In this document: piece after piece, positions 35,705-43,756 of the stretch
Layout: each line of letters begins with the position of its first letter
Position numbering within the stretch: position 1 is the first letter of the stretch
Origin: Bin75 sp965200435
Lineage (GTDB): Bacteria > Nitrospirota > Nitrospiria > Nitrospirales > UBA8639
Length of the DNA: 64,000 nucleotides
Assembly: GCA_965200435.1 (NCBI GenBank)
Contig: OZ241337.1
Coordinates: 2,549,254-2,613,253 of the forward strand
Direction: 5' to 3'
Program-made: the position numbers and the translations under genes
Notes under the pieces: model-generated
What the model was told of the DNA's origin: nothing
Database searches by the model: none
The model's input: only the letters and a program-made list of their open reading frames with translations

Positions 35705-36673
35705 TTATGGAAGCCAAAGATACATAAAGGCCGGTGTGCCGCCCGCTAACACCAGTGAAACCGGATCAAGTTTCGGGAAAATCCCAGCGGTCCGCCCCTG
35801 TCCCCCGGGGCCCTGAGCGTACATGTTCGGATGATACCCGCCTGCACGCTGGTACATGACGACTCGAGCCTTATCGATTCCCGCTTCTTTTTTAGCGAGT
35901 TCAAGGGCGTCATCCAAATAGCCCATTGCATCGATCAAGCCATGGTCCATAGCCTGAGTCGCCGAATAAATTCGACCATCGGCCAATTGATGAATGGTTT
36001 CAGGGGTCAGGTTCGGTCTCCCCTGTTCAATGACACGAAGGAATCGGGCATAAAAGGAATCGATCACGCTTTGAAAAATGGCGCGGTCCTGCTCGGTCAT
36101 GCTACGGAACGGCGAACCCATGTCTTTATGACGCCCTGAGGTGACCGCATCAGCCTGGACGCCTATTTTTTCCATCAGTCCCGACGCATTGAGCGTCAGC
36201 ATAATAACTCCGAGGCTGCCCGTCACCGACGAGGGATGCGCCACGACTCGATCGGCGGCCATCGCCACGTAATAGCCACCCGAAGTGCCCAGATCCATAA
36301 TGGATGCAATGACTGGGATTTTCCGGGTTTTTTTCAATCCCTGTAATTCATGATATAAAATATCCGAAGCCGTGACCGTTCCTCCAGGCGTATTGATGCG
36401 TAACACGATCGCCTTGACGTCCTCGTCATCAGCAGCTTTGGTGAGTTCTTCCTTGAATCGTGCGGGCAGGCTGAGCCGATCAAAGAACCGATCTAGTATG
36501 CCGCTGGGTTTGGCCGAGGTCAGAATCCCGGAAATTTCGACTAGCAAAACTTTATCCTGCCCCTCGCCTGAAAGGACGATTTCTTGTAATGGACTCGTTT
36601 TGGGGAAGAAGGACGAGGTCATGCAACCCGTCGCAGTCATCAGCGCGAGACTCAAAAGCAGAAATCTAGGCAT
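35705..36673 (-). CDS. sppA: Signal peptide peptidase SppA
   Basis: 322 residues, short-form SppA. It begins with a lipoprotein-like signal (LLSLALMTATGC). The S49 domain has KAIVLRINTPGGTVTASD, the nucleophile Ser in LGTSGGYYVAMAADRVVAHP, and the general-base Lys in VTSGRHKDMGSPFR. It degrades cleaved signal peptides. The start overlaps carA by eight bases, so it is coupled to carA. With the M48 gene downstream, it places envelope proteolysis inside the carA-carB unit. Confidence 0.92.
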   Translation of the reverse strand: MPRFLLLSLALMTATGCMTSSFFPKTSPLQEIVLSGEGQDKVLLVEISGILTSAKPSGILDRFFDRLSLPARFKEELTKAADDEDVKAIVLRINTPGGTVTASDILYHELQGLKKTRKIPVIASIMDLGTSGGYYVAMAADRVVAHPSSVTGSLGVIMLTLNASGLMEKIGVQADAVTSGRHKDMGSPFRSMTEQDRAIFQSVIDSFYARFLRVIEQGRPNLTPETIHQLADGRIYSATQAMDHGLIDAMGYLDDALELAKKEAGIDKARVVMYQRAGGYHPNMYAQGPGGQGRTAGIFPKLDPVSLVLAGGTPAFMYLWLP

Positions 36674-37838
36674 AAGCTTGTTCCATCATGACTCGAAATT
36701 GACTGAACAAATAAGCGGAATCATGGGGACCGGGAGAAGCTTCCGGATGATATTGGACCGAGAGGACCGGCACTGTTTTTCCGGCCAGTCCCTCCAAACA
36801 CGCATCGTTGAGACTCACGTGCGTCGGTTCGAATTGCCCCCAGGGTGTTTCCAACAGCCCATTGGCCTGTTCGACTGAAGGCAAACGAACAGCAAAGTTA
36901 TGGTTTTGTGAGGTGATCTCCACTTTTCGGGAGCGCAGATCCAGCACCGGATGGTTGGCCCCATGATGACCGAATTTCAATTTATACGAGGAGAGTCCCA
37001 GGGCCAGCCCCAATATCTGGTGGCCCAGGCAGATTCCCATAATCGGCCGCCACCCGATCAGATCTTGAATATGAGAAACCGCATACGATGCGCCCTCAGG
37101 ATCCCCGGGGCCATTCGACAAAAGAACGCCGTCAGGACTCATCGTCCGAATCGTCTCGGCCGTGGTGGATGCGGGAACCACGGTGACCGCGCACCCTTCA
37201 TCCACTAACCGGCGTAAAATAGTCTGTTTCACCCCAAAGTCGTAGACCACCACCCGGAATCGTTGTGTCGGAACCGGATACGGTTGCCCGTTTGCCTTGA
37301 ACCGTTGCGGCCAGGACCCGGTGCCTTCTTTCCATTCATACGCAGAATCACAGGTCACGGTCCCGACCAGATCTCGTCCGGAAATGGAAGGCGATGTCAT
37401 GGCTTTCGCAACCAGACTATCCGGGTTGCCATCAACGTGGGAGATGACGCCGGCCTGGGAACCATGCGTGCGCAGATGGCGGGTGAGATACCTGGTGTCG
37501 ATTCCTTCAATGCCCACGATCCGATGGTGTGCCAAATGCTCATGCAACGAAAGTTTCGAGCGCCAATTGCTAGGACGCCGGGAAGCGTCATTCACGATAA
37601 ATCCTTCGACCCACGTGCGTCGTGATTCACTGTCCTCCGGCGAAATGCCATAGTTGCCGATATGGGGGCAGGTCATCAGGACCATCTGTCCTTTATAGGA
37701 CGGATCCGTGAGGATTTCCTGATACCCGGTCATCGCGGTATTGAACACCACCTCACCGGATGCTTCGCCCTCATATCCCAAAGCCCGTCCTTCAAAGACG
37801 GTCCCATCAGCCAATGCAAGAATCGCTTTTTTCGTCAT
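36666..37838 (-). CDS. carA: Carbamoyl-phosphate synthase small subunit
   Basis: 390 residues. An N-terminal CPSase domain (LADGTVFEGRALGYEGEASGEVVFNTAMTGYQEILTDPSYKGQ) is followed by a glutamine amidotransferase domain with the nucleophile in MGICLGHQILGLALG and the pair His-Glu in VQYHPEASPG. Supplies ammonia to CarB. Its upstream region holds two hairpins and the family B repeat, separating it from pyrC and the DUF4149 gene. Confidence 0.97.
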   Translation of the reverse strand: MTKKAILALADGTVFEGRALGYEGEASGEVVFNTAMTGYQEILTDPSYKGQMVLMTCPHIGNYGISPEDSESRRTWVEGFIVNDASRRPSNWRSKLSLHEHLAHHRIVGIEGIDTRYLTRHLRTHGSQAGVISHVDGNPDSLVAKAMTSPSISGRDLVGTVTCDSAYEWKEGTGSWPQRFKANGQPYPVPTQRFRVVVYDFGVKQTILRRLVDEGCAVTVVPASTTAETIRTMSPDGVLLSNGPGDPEGASYAVSHIQDLIGWRPIMGICLGHQILGLALGLSSYKLKFGHHGANHPVLDLRSRKVEITSQNHNFAVRLPSVEQANGLLETPWGQFEPTHVSLNDACLEGLAGKTVPVLSVQYHPEASPGPHDSAYLFSQFRVMMEQAYA

Positions 37839-37879
37839 CCGTCAGACATCTTTCTGTCCTCTCTGTGTCCGTTCCTGTC

Positions 37880-37953
37880 ATCCCCGATATTGTTAATCGG
37901 GGATTCATTGTGCTGTTTCCTTACCACAACACTGGATTCCCCATTTTGGGGAA
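37880..37953 (-). promoter_or_regulatory. Two hairpins in the carA leader
   Basis: ATCCCCGAT/ATCGGGGAT (9-bp stem, 7-base loop, 37880-37904) and TTCCCC/GGGGAA (6-bp stem, 37937-37953) lie within 120 bases upstream of carA. No adjacent T run marks them as terminators. They may be leader structures or debris of the family B repeat insertion. Confidence 0.35.
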
Positions 37954-37960
37954 TTGTCAA

Positions 37961-38156
37961 TGTTCACTCATTCGTTGACAAAATGAAAGAGGCGTTCCTC
38001 GCCTTCTTTTGTCGCAGTGCGATCCCTCGATGACAGATGTCGAGGGCAGGCGTATGGCGCGGCTTTGCGAGCGGCCTCTCCAAGCCATATAAGATACGGC
38101 TGCTACAAATGCAAAGACAGCGATCCCGGATTCCCGATGAAAACTGTCGGGAATGA
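37961..38156 (+). repeat. Family B repeat, copy 1 (MITE-like, right end worn)
   Basis: It starts TGTTCACTCATTCGTTGAC and shares long stretches with the copy at 62.1 kb: CTCGCCTTCTTTTGT, ATCCCTCGATGACAGATGT, GGGCAGGCG, CTCTCCA, CATAAGAT, CCCGATG and ACTGTCGGG. Two hairpins (CCCTCGA...TCGAGGG and TCCCGA...TCGGGA) are inside. The right inverted end is not recognisable here. It lies within the pyr cluster between carA and the DUF4149 gene. Confidence 0.8.
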
Positions 38157-38231
38157 CTGAACACATACAGGAATGACACATTTGGGGTCTTGCGGTTCAT
38201 CTCATGCGCAGAACACAAGAAAAGTCGCCCC

Positions 38232-38768
38232 TCATTCAAAACCAAACGCGCCTCTCTTTCGAATCCAGTGCCGGAATTTAACCGTGAGTAAACTGACGGC
38301 AAGTCCGGCATTGATCAGATGAAGTGCCCGTACAATCATGTGAATGCGAAAAAAAGCCTCCAGTGCCGTTTGTTTCGCTTCCTGCGAATCGGCTGAAAAG
38401 GCTGCCTCTTGTAAGGCAACGGTTTTTGGCCCCAATACCACGACCACCAAAAACGTGACGAACGCGAGAGATCCCACTAAGCCGACTTCGGATCGGCTCA
38501 CCGACAGACTCTCATGCGGTGCCTGCCGATGTTTCCAATATCGAAAGAGGACCGTCCCGACCAATAGAACGACGATGCCACTCGTCAGTGTATTATACCC
38601 GTCAAAGACACGGCGTAAAAACCGGCCCCCCGTTTCCATGCCGAGGGTATTGAACACCGCAGGGATCACCGTCGTCAGGAGAACGGCAAGACCTCCGATC
38701 CAAATCATGAGGCCGAGCAATTCCAGCAGGGAACAGGACAGTTGCCATCCTGAAGTGCGTCGAGCCAT
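38232..38768 (-). CDS. DUF4149-type membrane protein
   Basis: 178 residues with four hydrophobic helices (~10-32, 55-75, 95-115, 145-165). The pattern LGLMIWIGGLAVLLTTVIPAVFNTLG and RVFDGYNTL fits DUF4149, a family of unknown function. It sits 58 bases after pyrC on the same strand, between pyrC and the family B repeat. Confidence 0.65.
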   Translation of the reverse strand: MARRTSGWQLSCSLLELLGLMIWIGGLAVLLTTVIPAVFNTLGMETGGRFLRRVFDGYNTLTSGIVVLLVGTVLFRYWKHRQAPHESLSVSRSEVGLVGSLAFVTFLVVVVLGPKTVALQEAAFSADSQEAKQTALEAFFRIHMIVRALHLINAGLAVSLLTVKFRHWIRKRGAFGFE

Positions 38769-38826
38769 TCACTTCTCCTGCTGGACAAGACGTCCCGAAC
38801 GAAGCAGGCTTGTCATGTCCTGCCCA

Positions 38827-40128
38827 TCATTTTTCCCGGACCATGGGTTCCCGATCGTACACCACGTGACCGGCCACCAACGTTTTGACCACCCTCCCTT
38901 TCATCGTCCAACCGGCAAACGGGGTATTACGGCTGAGTGAATGAAACCGGACAGGGGCCACAATCCATGTGGCAGTCGGGTCGATCAAGGTCACGTCGGC
39001 CGCGACTCCCGGCGCAAGGGTTCCATACGGAAGACCAAATACACGGGCCGGTTCCCGCGTAAGCTTGGCAATGGCCTGCTCCAGTGTCAGGATCCCTTCC
39101 TCAACAAGCTTCAGCGTGAGCGGGAAAGCTGTTTCCAAACCGATGATACCAAACGGAGCGGCGTCAAATTCCAATTGTTTCTCCTGAACGGCATGGGGTG
39201 CATGATCCGTGGCCACGACATCGATGGTATGATCGCGCAACCCTTCTTTAATGGCCTGCACGTCCTCGTCGGTTCGTAACGGGGGATTCATTTTAGCATT
39301 GGCGTCAAAGGATCGAACGGCTTCATCTGTTAAGGAAAAATGATGCGGACAGGCTTCGGCTGTGACGGGAACCCCGCGAGCCTTCGCTTCTCTCACCATC
39401 CGGACTGAGCCCAACGTACTGACGTGAGGCAAATGCAACCGAGCTCCGGTTAACTCGGCCAGGGAAATATTCCGGGCAACCATGACTTCTTCGGCAGCTT
39501 TTGGGATCCCGGGAATGCCGAGTTCGGTAGACATCGCGCCTTCATGCATACTGCCGCCGCATGAGAGAAACGAATCTTCGCAGTGATCGACAACCGGAAG
39601 CCCAAAAGTCGAGGCATATTCCATCGCTCGACGCATGACCAGACTGTTCATAACCGGCAACCCGTCATCGGAAACGGCCACGCAGCCGGCATCGAATAAT
39701 TCCCCGATTTCAGCAAGTTCCTCCCCATTCGATCCCTTGGTAATGGCACCGATGGGGAAAACCCGCGCTTTCCGGGCATTCGCGGCTTGCGCAAGAATAA
39801 ATTCCGTCACTGACCGGGAATCGTTAACGGGCATGGTATTGGGCATGCAACACACCGAGGTAAAACCACCGGCCACGGCCGCAGCACTTCCCGTGGCAAT
39901 CGTTTCCTTATATTCGAATCCCGGTTCTCGAAAATGAACGTGCAAATCCACGAACCCGGGACACACGAGCAGCCCTTTCGCGTCAATCGTCGTCAGCTCC
40001 CGTGCTTCTAATTTTTGTTGCAGCTTTGGCTTTATGGCGCTGATTTTCCCATCCATGATCAACACGTCGGCCACGCCGCTCCATCGACCTGGATCGATAA
40101 CCTGCCCTTCGGTGATTAGGAGCTTCAT
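38827..40128 (-). CDS. pyrC: Dihydroorotase
   Basis: 433 residues of the longer class I/type PyrC-like amidohydrolase. Zinc ligands are in DLHVHFREPGFEYKE (~61-75), VDHCEDS, LHLPHVST and the catalytic Asp in ATDHAPH. It closes carbamoyl-aspartate to dihydroorotate. It follows pyrB by 38 bases in the pyrR-pyrB-pyrC order common to PyrR-regulated operons. Confidence 0.96.
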   Translation of the reverse strand: MKLLITEGQVIDPGRWSGVADVLIMDGKISAIKPKLQQKLEARELTTIDAKGLLVCPGFVDLHVHFREPGFEYKETIATGSAAAVAGGFTSVCCMPNTMPVNDSRSVTEFILAQAANARKARVFPIGAITKGSNGEELAEIGELFDAGCVAVSDDGLPVMNSLVMRRAMEYASTFGLPVVDHCEDSFLSCGGSMHEGAMSTELGIPGIPKAAEEVMVARNISLAELTGARLHLPHVSTLGSVRMVREAKARGVPVTAEACPHHFSLTDEAVRSFDANAKMNPPLRTDEDVQAIKEGLRDHTIDVVATDHAPHAVQEKQLEFDAAPFGIIGLETAFPLTLKLVEEGILTLEQAIAKLTREPARVFGLPYGTLAPGVAADVTLIDPTATWIVAPVRFHSLSRNTPFAGWTMKGRVVKTLVAGHVVYDREPMVREK

Positions 40129-40166
40129 ACGATTCGTCCCACAACGTCTCCCGATGAAAATCGCGA

Positions 40167-41087
40167 TTATTTTCGTTGCGACAACAGATACATGAGTCCC
40201 ATTCGTACGGCCACGCCGTTTGAAACTTGATCCAAAATCACGGCATAACGACTGTCAACAACATCATGGGCAATTTCAATGCCTCGATTCACCGGACCCG
40301 GATGCATGACAAGCACGTCTTGGGCCGCTTGTTGGACGCGTTCCATGGTCAGGCCGTACAACCGGGCATACTCCCTGATAGAAGGAAACAGTGAGCGGCC
40401 TTGGCGTTCGAGTTGGAGTCGTAACATGATGATGACATCAACTCCAGCAATCGCTTTGTCAAAATCGTGATAGACCCGGACCCCGAGTCGCTGGAGAAAC
40501 GGGGGAATCATCGTGGATGGTCCAACTACGCGCACGTCAGCACCCATTTTTGTCAACGCGTAAATATTCGATCGTGCGACCCGGCTGTGAGCAAGGTCCC
40601 CAACAATCGCCACGTGCAAGCCGCGAACCTGTCCTTTCTTTTCTTGAATCGTCAATAAATCCGAAAGGGCTTGCGTCGGATGTTCGTGCCAGCCGTCGCC
40701 GGCATTAATGACGGACAACCGGCTATTCTTCGCCAGGGTCTCAGCGGCACCGGCCGATGAGTGACGCAACACAAGAATGTCAGCCTGCATGGACTCGATA
40801 TTACTCGCGGTATCGAGCAAGGTTTCTCCCTTTACCACGCTACTTGAGGAAGGTGAAAAATTCACCACATCGGCGCTCAGCCGTTTCGCAGCCAGTTCAA
40901 ATGAGGTTCGGGTCCTGGTGCTCGGCTCGAAAAATAAATTCACCACGGTTTTGCCTCGAAGGGCCGGTACTTTTTTGATCTCTCGTCCACTCACTTCCTT
41001 AAAGGGTTCCGCTGCCTCTAAAATCAACGCCATTTCTTCAGCCGACAATGAGGCAAGACCAAGGAGATCTTTTCGTTTGAAGCTCAT
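40167..41087 (-). CDS. pyrB: Aspartate carbamoyltransferase catalytic subunit
   Basis: 306 residues. The carbamoyl-phosphate loop is FFEPSTRTRTSFELAAKRL (~53-71); HPTQALSDLLTI and VMHPGPVNRGIEI mark the aspartate side. No regulatory PyrI gene is present, consistent with the class paired with PyrC in many bacteria. The start overlaps the pyrR stop (ATGA), so translation is coupled. Confidence 0.97.
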   Translation of the reverse strand: MSFKRKDLLGLASLSAEEMALILEAAEPFKEVSGREIKKVPALRGKTVVNLFFEPSTRTRTSFELAAKRLSADVVNFSPSSSSVVKGETLLDTASNIESMQADILVLRHSSAGAAETLAKNSRLSVINAGDGWHEHPTQALSDLLTIQEKKGQVRGLHVAIVGDLAHSRVARSNIYALTKMGADVRVVGPSTMIPPFLQRLGVRVYHDFDKAIAGVDVIIMLRLQLERQGRSLFPSIREYARLYGLTMERVQQAAQDVLVMHPGPVNRGIEIAHDVVDSRYAVILDQVSNGVAVRMGLMYLLSQRK

Positions 41088-41656
41088 GCTGCGCCCTCCA
41101 CGTTCATAATCCTGAGCACAAGATCTTCATCTCCTAATTCCTCAAGGAATACTCGAACATTTTCGTCTTTTGAGGTTGGAATATTTTTCCCTACATAATT
41201 GGCCCTGATGGGAAGTTGTCGGTGTCCTCGATCGATTAAAACCGCCAATTGAATCTCGGCCGGTCTCCCTAAATCCATGAGTCCATCCATGGCAGCACGA
41301 ATGGTTCGTCCTGTAAACAACACATCATCGACCAGGATGATCTTGAGGCCCGAAATATCAAACGGAATGTCCGTTTTTTTGAGGATGGGTTGATCTTTAC
41401 GAAGCGCCAAATCGTCCCGATACAGGGTGATATCCAGTTCTCCTAGAAAAACATCCGTTTGCTCGATTTGTGTCATCAGACGCTTTAAACGTTGGGCCAG
41501 ATAAACCCCGCCGGTACGGATACCCACCAAACCGACATCGTGACATCCCTTGTTCCGTTCTAAAATTTCATGGGCAATCCTGGTCAGGGCACGCGCCATT
41601 TCATGGCTGGTCATGACGACGGATTCGTGGGGGTGTTTCGGATTCGTCTGTGACAT
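41084..41656 (-). CDS. pyrR: PyrR bifunctional attenuator/uracil phosphoribosyltransferase
   Basis: 190 residues from ATG 41656. The PRPP loop is IILVDDVLFTGRTIRAAMDGL. ALTRIAHEILERNKGCHDVGLVGIRTGGVYLAQRL and LIDRGHRQLPIRANYVGKNIPTS match PyrR. It binds pyr mRNA when UMP is high and causes termination. The ATG is only ~9 bases after the T run of the terminator and has no clear ribosome site, so initiation may depend on read-through. Confidence 0.94.
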   Translation of the reverse strand: MSQTNPKHPHESVVMTSHEMARALTRIAHEILERNKGCHDVGLVGIRTGGVYLAQRLKRLMTQIEQTDVFLGELDITLYRDDLALRKDQPILKKTDIPFDISGLKIILVDDVLFTGRTIRAAMDGLMDLGRPAEIQLAVLIDRGHRQLPIRANYVGKNIPTSKDENVRVFLEELGDEDLVLRIMNVEGAA

Positions 41657-41665
41657 GCCGCATGC

Positions 41666-41707
41666 AAAAAAAAACCTTCCTCTCACTGTAAGATGGAGAA
41701 GAAGGTT
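41666..41707 (-). terminator. Intrinsic terminator in the pyr leader
   Basis: Read on the minus strand: AACCTTCTTCTC, a 10-base region, GAGAGGAAGGTT, then seven further T. The stem is 12 bp with one G.U pair. It lies just upstream of pyrR and is the termination half of the attenuator. Confidence 0.85.
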
Positions 41708-41777
41708 AAAACAGATAAAGGGCAACACTCGCCCGAACATCTAATCATGAATGAATTCCTTCCTCACCTCACGGGAT
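41698..41777 (-). promoter_or_regulatory. PyrR-binding site and antiterminator of the pyr operon
   Basis: On the minus strand, AUCCCGUGAGGU (41777-41766) fits the PyrR-binding core UCCNGNGAGGY. The next eight bases, GAGGAAGG (41765-41758), can pair with CCUUCUUC (41705-41698), the 5' arm of the terminator, with one G.U. Antiterminator and terminator are therefore mutually exclusive, and PyrR binding upstream would free the terminator. This is the Bacillus-type attenuation layout. Confidence 0.75.
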
Positions 41778-41890
41778 GAGCATTAAAGGCAAAAAGATCC
41801 TAGAAGGTCCGGAGCGTTTAGTCAAGACCTCCTGATGAGTCTGTGATTGCAACGTAAAGATGCGGAAGGAGGAGGGGCATGAAACCAGAA

Positions 41891-43756
41891 CTACTGTTTT
41901 TTAAGGATCCAAACGAACAGACGAGGGTTCAGGCTTGCTTTGGACAGAATTGATTTATGCATGGAGAAAGGCTGTAAACGTGAAACAAGGTCGCTGAACA
42001 CGATTTCCAACGGAAGCCTGGAAACGATGGAGGCCAGGGAATCCGGCCCGGCAAGAAACGCCAATGCGTTGGGCCGGAGCGCCTCGCTAATCCGACGCAG
42101 CCGGTCCTGCAACGTTCCCTCTTCGTCATACGAAGAAAACGGCAGCCAAACGTACATAAGGTCGTACGTGGATGCGCCATAACGGAAAGCCTCTTCCTTC
42201 AGGAAACGATAAGATTGTTGCCAGTCCAACAGGTTATCCCTGGCCAATTGGTTCCATGCTGCTTGGGCGTGTTTTTGGGCATAAGCCCCACGTGAATAGA
42301 CGACGGTCGTTGAGCGGGCTTGGTCGAAAGCCAACAAGGAGTCAATAACCCCATCGAACCCATGAATGAGGATGTGACCTGATTGCCCGACTTGGACAGC
42401 AAGGTGTGGGGCCTGCTCGATGAAGTCGTTCAAAAAATGAGCCACGAAGGGTTGGCTTGCGAGATCGCCGATCTGCGTCTCATCATCCGGATAGAGCAAC
42501 ACGGCCGAATAGGCTTCCCGTGGCGACACCACGGGAGCACCATGAGGGAAAAACCCGTCCCAGGAACTGTCCTTGTTCACAACAGCCTGATAACCGGTCT
42601 GACGTTCCACCTGGTGCGTGATAGCCCAGCTTGGCTGTAGAGCAATCTTATGGAACGTCTTGTGGTCATATAAAAACAAGTGATCGGAATTCACGGCCAT
42701 CTGTTTCCCACAGGGCACGAACCCTTGCTGATTCGGAGGCACAAAGAGGAGGCCGCTGGCGTCATCCGTTTTCGTCACTTTGAGAAGTTTGCCCTGTTGA
42801 ACCGTCAGGCAAAGCCGGTGATGCGGATCAACGTAGCGCATGGGGGGGGCAGAATTCGGCAACCAGTCGACCTCATATGACCGGGATGAATCCATGAAGA
42901 CGGTGAAAGGGTGTTCTCCGTCCCGGTGCGTGGCCGTAAAAAAGTTGCTGAACAGCCCAAAGGCCGCTGGCGAAGGGTAAGTTGGGATACCTCGATAGTG
43001 TAAGGGGCTCGGGTTATGGGGATGTTGATCATCATACAACCCACGGATCAATTCAAACACGGCGCTGCCTGTTCCCGGCAACAAAGACTTGAATAACTCC
43101 ACCACTGGCAAGTAATCGATGCTTGCCCAATGCATGGCACTCATGCAGGACATAAACTGTGCCCGTTCCCAGGTGCCATCCTCTAAAACATAGAGCGCGT
43201 CTTTCCGTTGACGAATTGTGGCCTGTCCGGTCAGATTGAGTACAAGATCATCATCGGCATAAAAAAACTCCACTTCTTTTACGTCAACGCCCATGGCCTG
43301 AGAAGCCATCATGCGGAGATCTTGCCGGGTCAGAGTTTGCCAGCCGGGACGGATCGTCAGGTCCAGGTTGATGGTGTTTGCCAGGCCACTGGGTTTGATG
43401 CCTACCCATTGTCCCCAATCCAGGTAGACACGGGCAGAGACCAGATGAACCCTGCCGTCGGCCCGTTCCTCCCATTCACATTCATGCAATGGGTGTCCGT
43501 CCGGATCGGTCATCAGGACTCGCCTCCCCAGTGGGCCATAAAACACGAGATGATTTGAGGCAAGTTGTGTATACGTCACGGCATCCGGCGAGCCTTTTGC
43601 CCCCAAAGATTGATTGCCTGGGAGCGCAAGAGCGTCGGGATGTTGAAGAAGGGATGAAACAATCGCGGGCTGGTTTTTCAAACGCTGCACTCGTGCTGAA
43701 AATTCTGATAATACGGGAGAGTACCTCCTCTCACTCTCGAAGTTGCCCTGATCCAT
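41891..43756 (-). CDS. Large unrecognised protein between proA and pyrR
   Basis: About 621 residues from ATG 43756; the earlier start overlaps proA further. No signal peptide or membrane helix. The first ~330 residues are strand-rich (HLVFYGPLGRRVLMTDPDGHPLHECEWEERADGRVHLVSARVYLDWGQW). The last ~130 have a weak class I methyltransferase-like pattern (YDLMYVWLPFSSYDEEG, LQDRLRRISEALRPNALAFLAGP), with no intact SAM-binding glycine motif seen. I do not recognise the family. Confidence 0.65.
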   Translation of the reverse strand: MDQGNFESERRYSPVLSEFSARVQRLKNQPAIVSSLLQHPDALALPGNQSLGAKGSPDAVTYTQLASNHLVFYGPLGRRVLMTDPDGHPLHECEWEERADGRVHLVSARVYLDWGQWVGIKPSGLANTINLDLTIRPGWQTLTRQDLRMMASQAMGVDVKEVEFFYADDDLVLNLTGQATIRQRKDALYVLEDGTWERAQFMSCMSAMHWASIDYLPVVELFKSLLPGTGSAVFELIRGLYDDQHPHNPSPLHYRGIPTYPSPAAFGLFSNFFTATHRDGEHPFTVFMDSSRSYEVDWLPNSAPPMRYVDPHHRLCLTVQQGKLLKVTKTDDASGLLFVPPNQQGFVPCGKQMAVNSDHLFLYDHKTFHKIALQPSWAITHQVERQTGYQAVVNKDSSWDGFFPHGAPVVSPREAYSAVLLYPDDETQIGDLASQPFVAHFLNDFIEQAPHLAVQVGQSGHILIHGFDGVIDSLLAFDQARSTTVVYSRGAYAQKHAQAAWNQLARDNLLDWQQSYRFLKEEAFRYGASTYDLMYVWLPFSSYDEEGTLQDRLRRISEALRPNALAFLAGPDSLASIVSRLPLEIVFSDLVSRLQPFSMHKSILSKASLNPRLFVWILKKQ

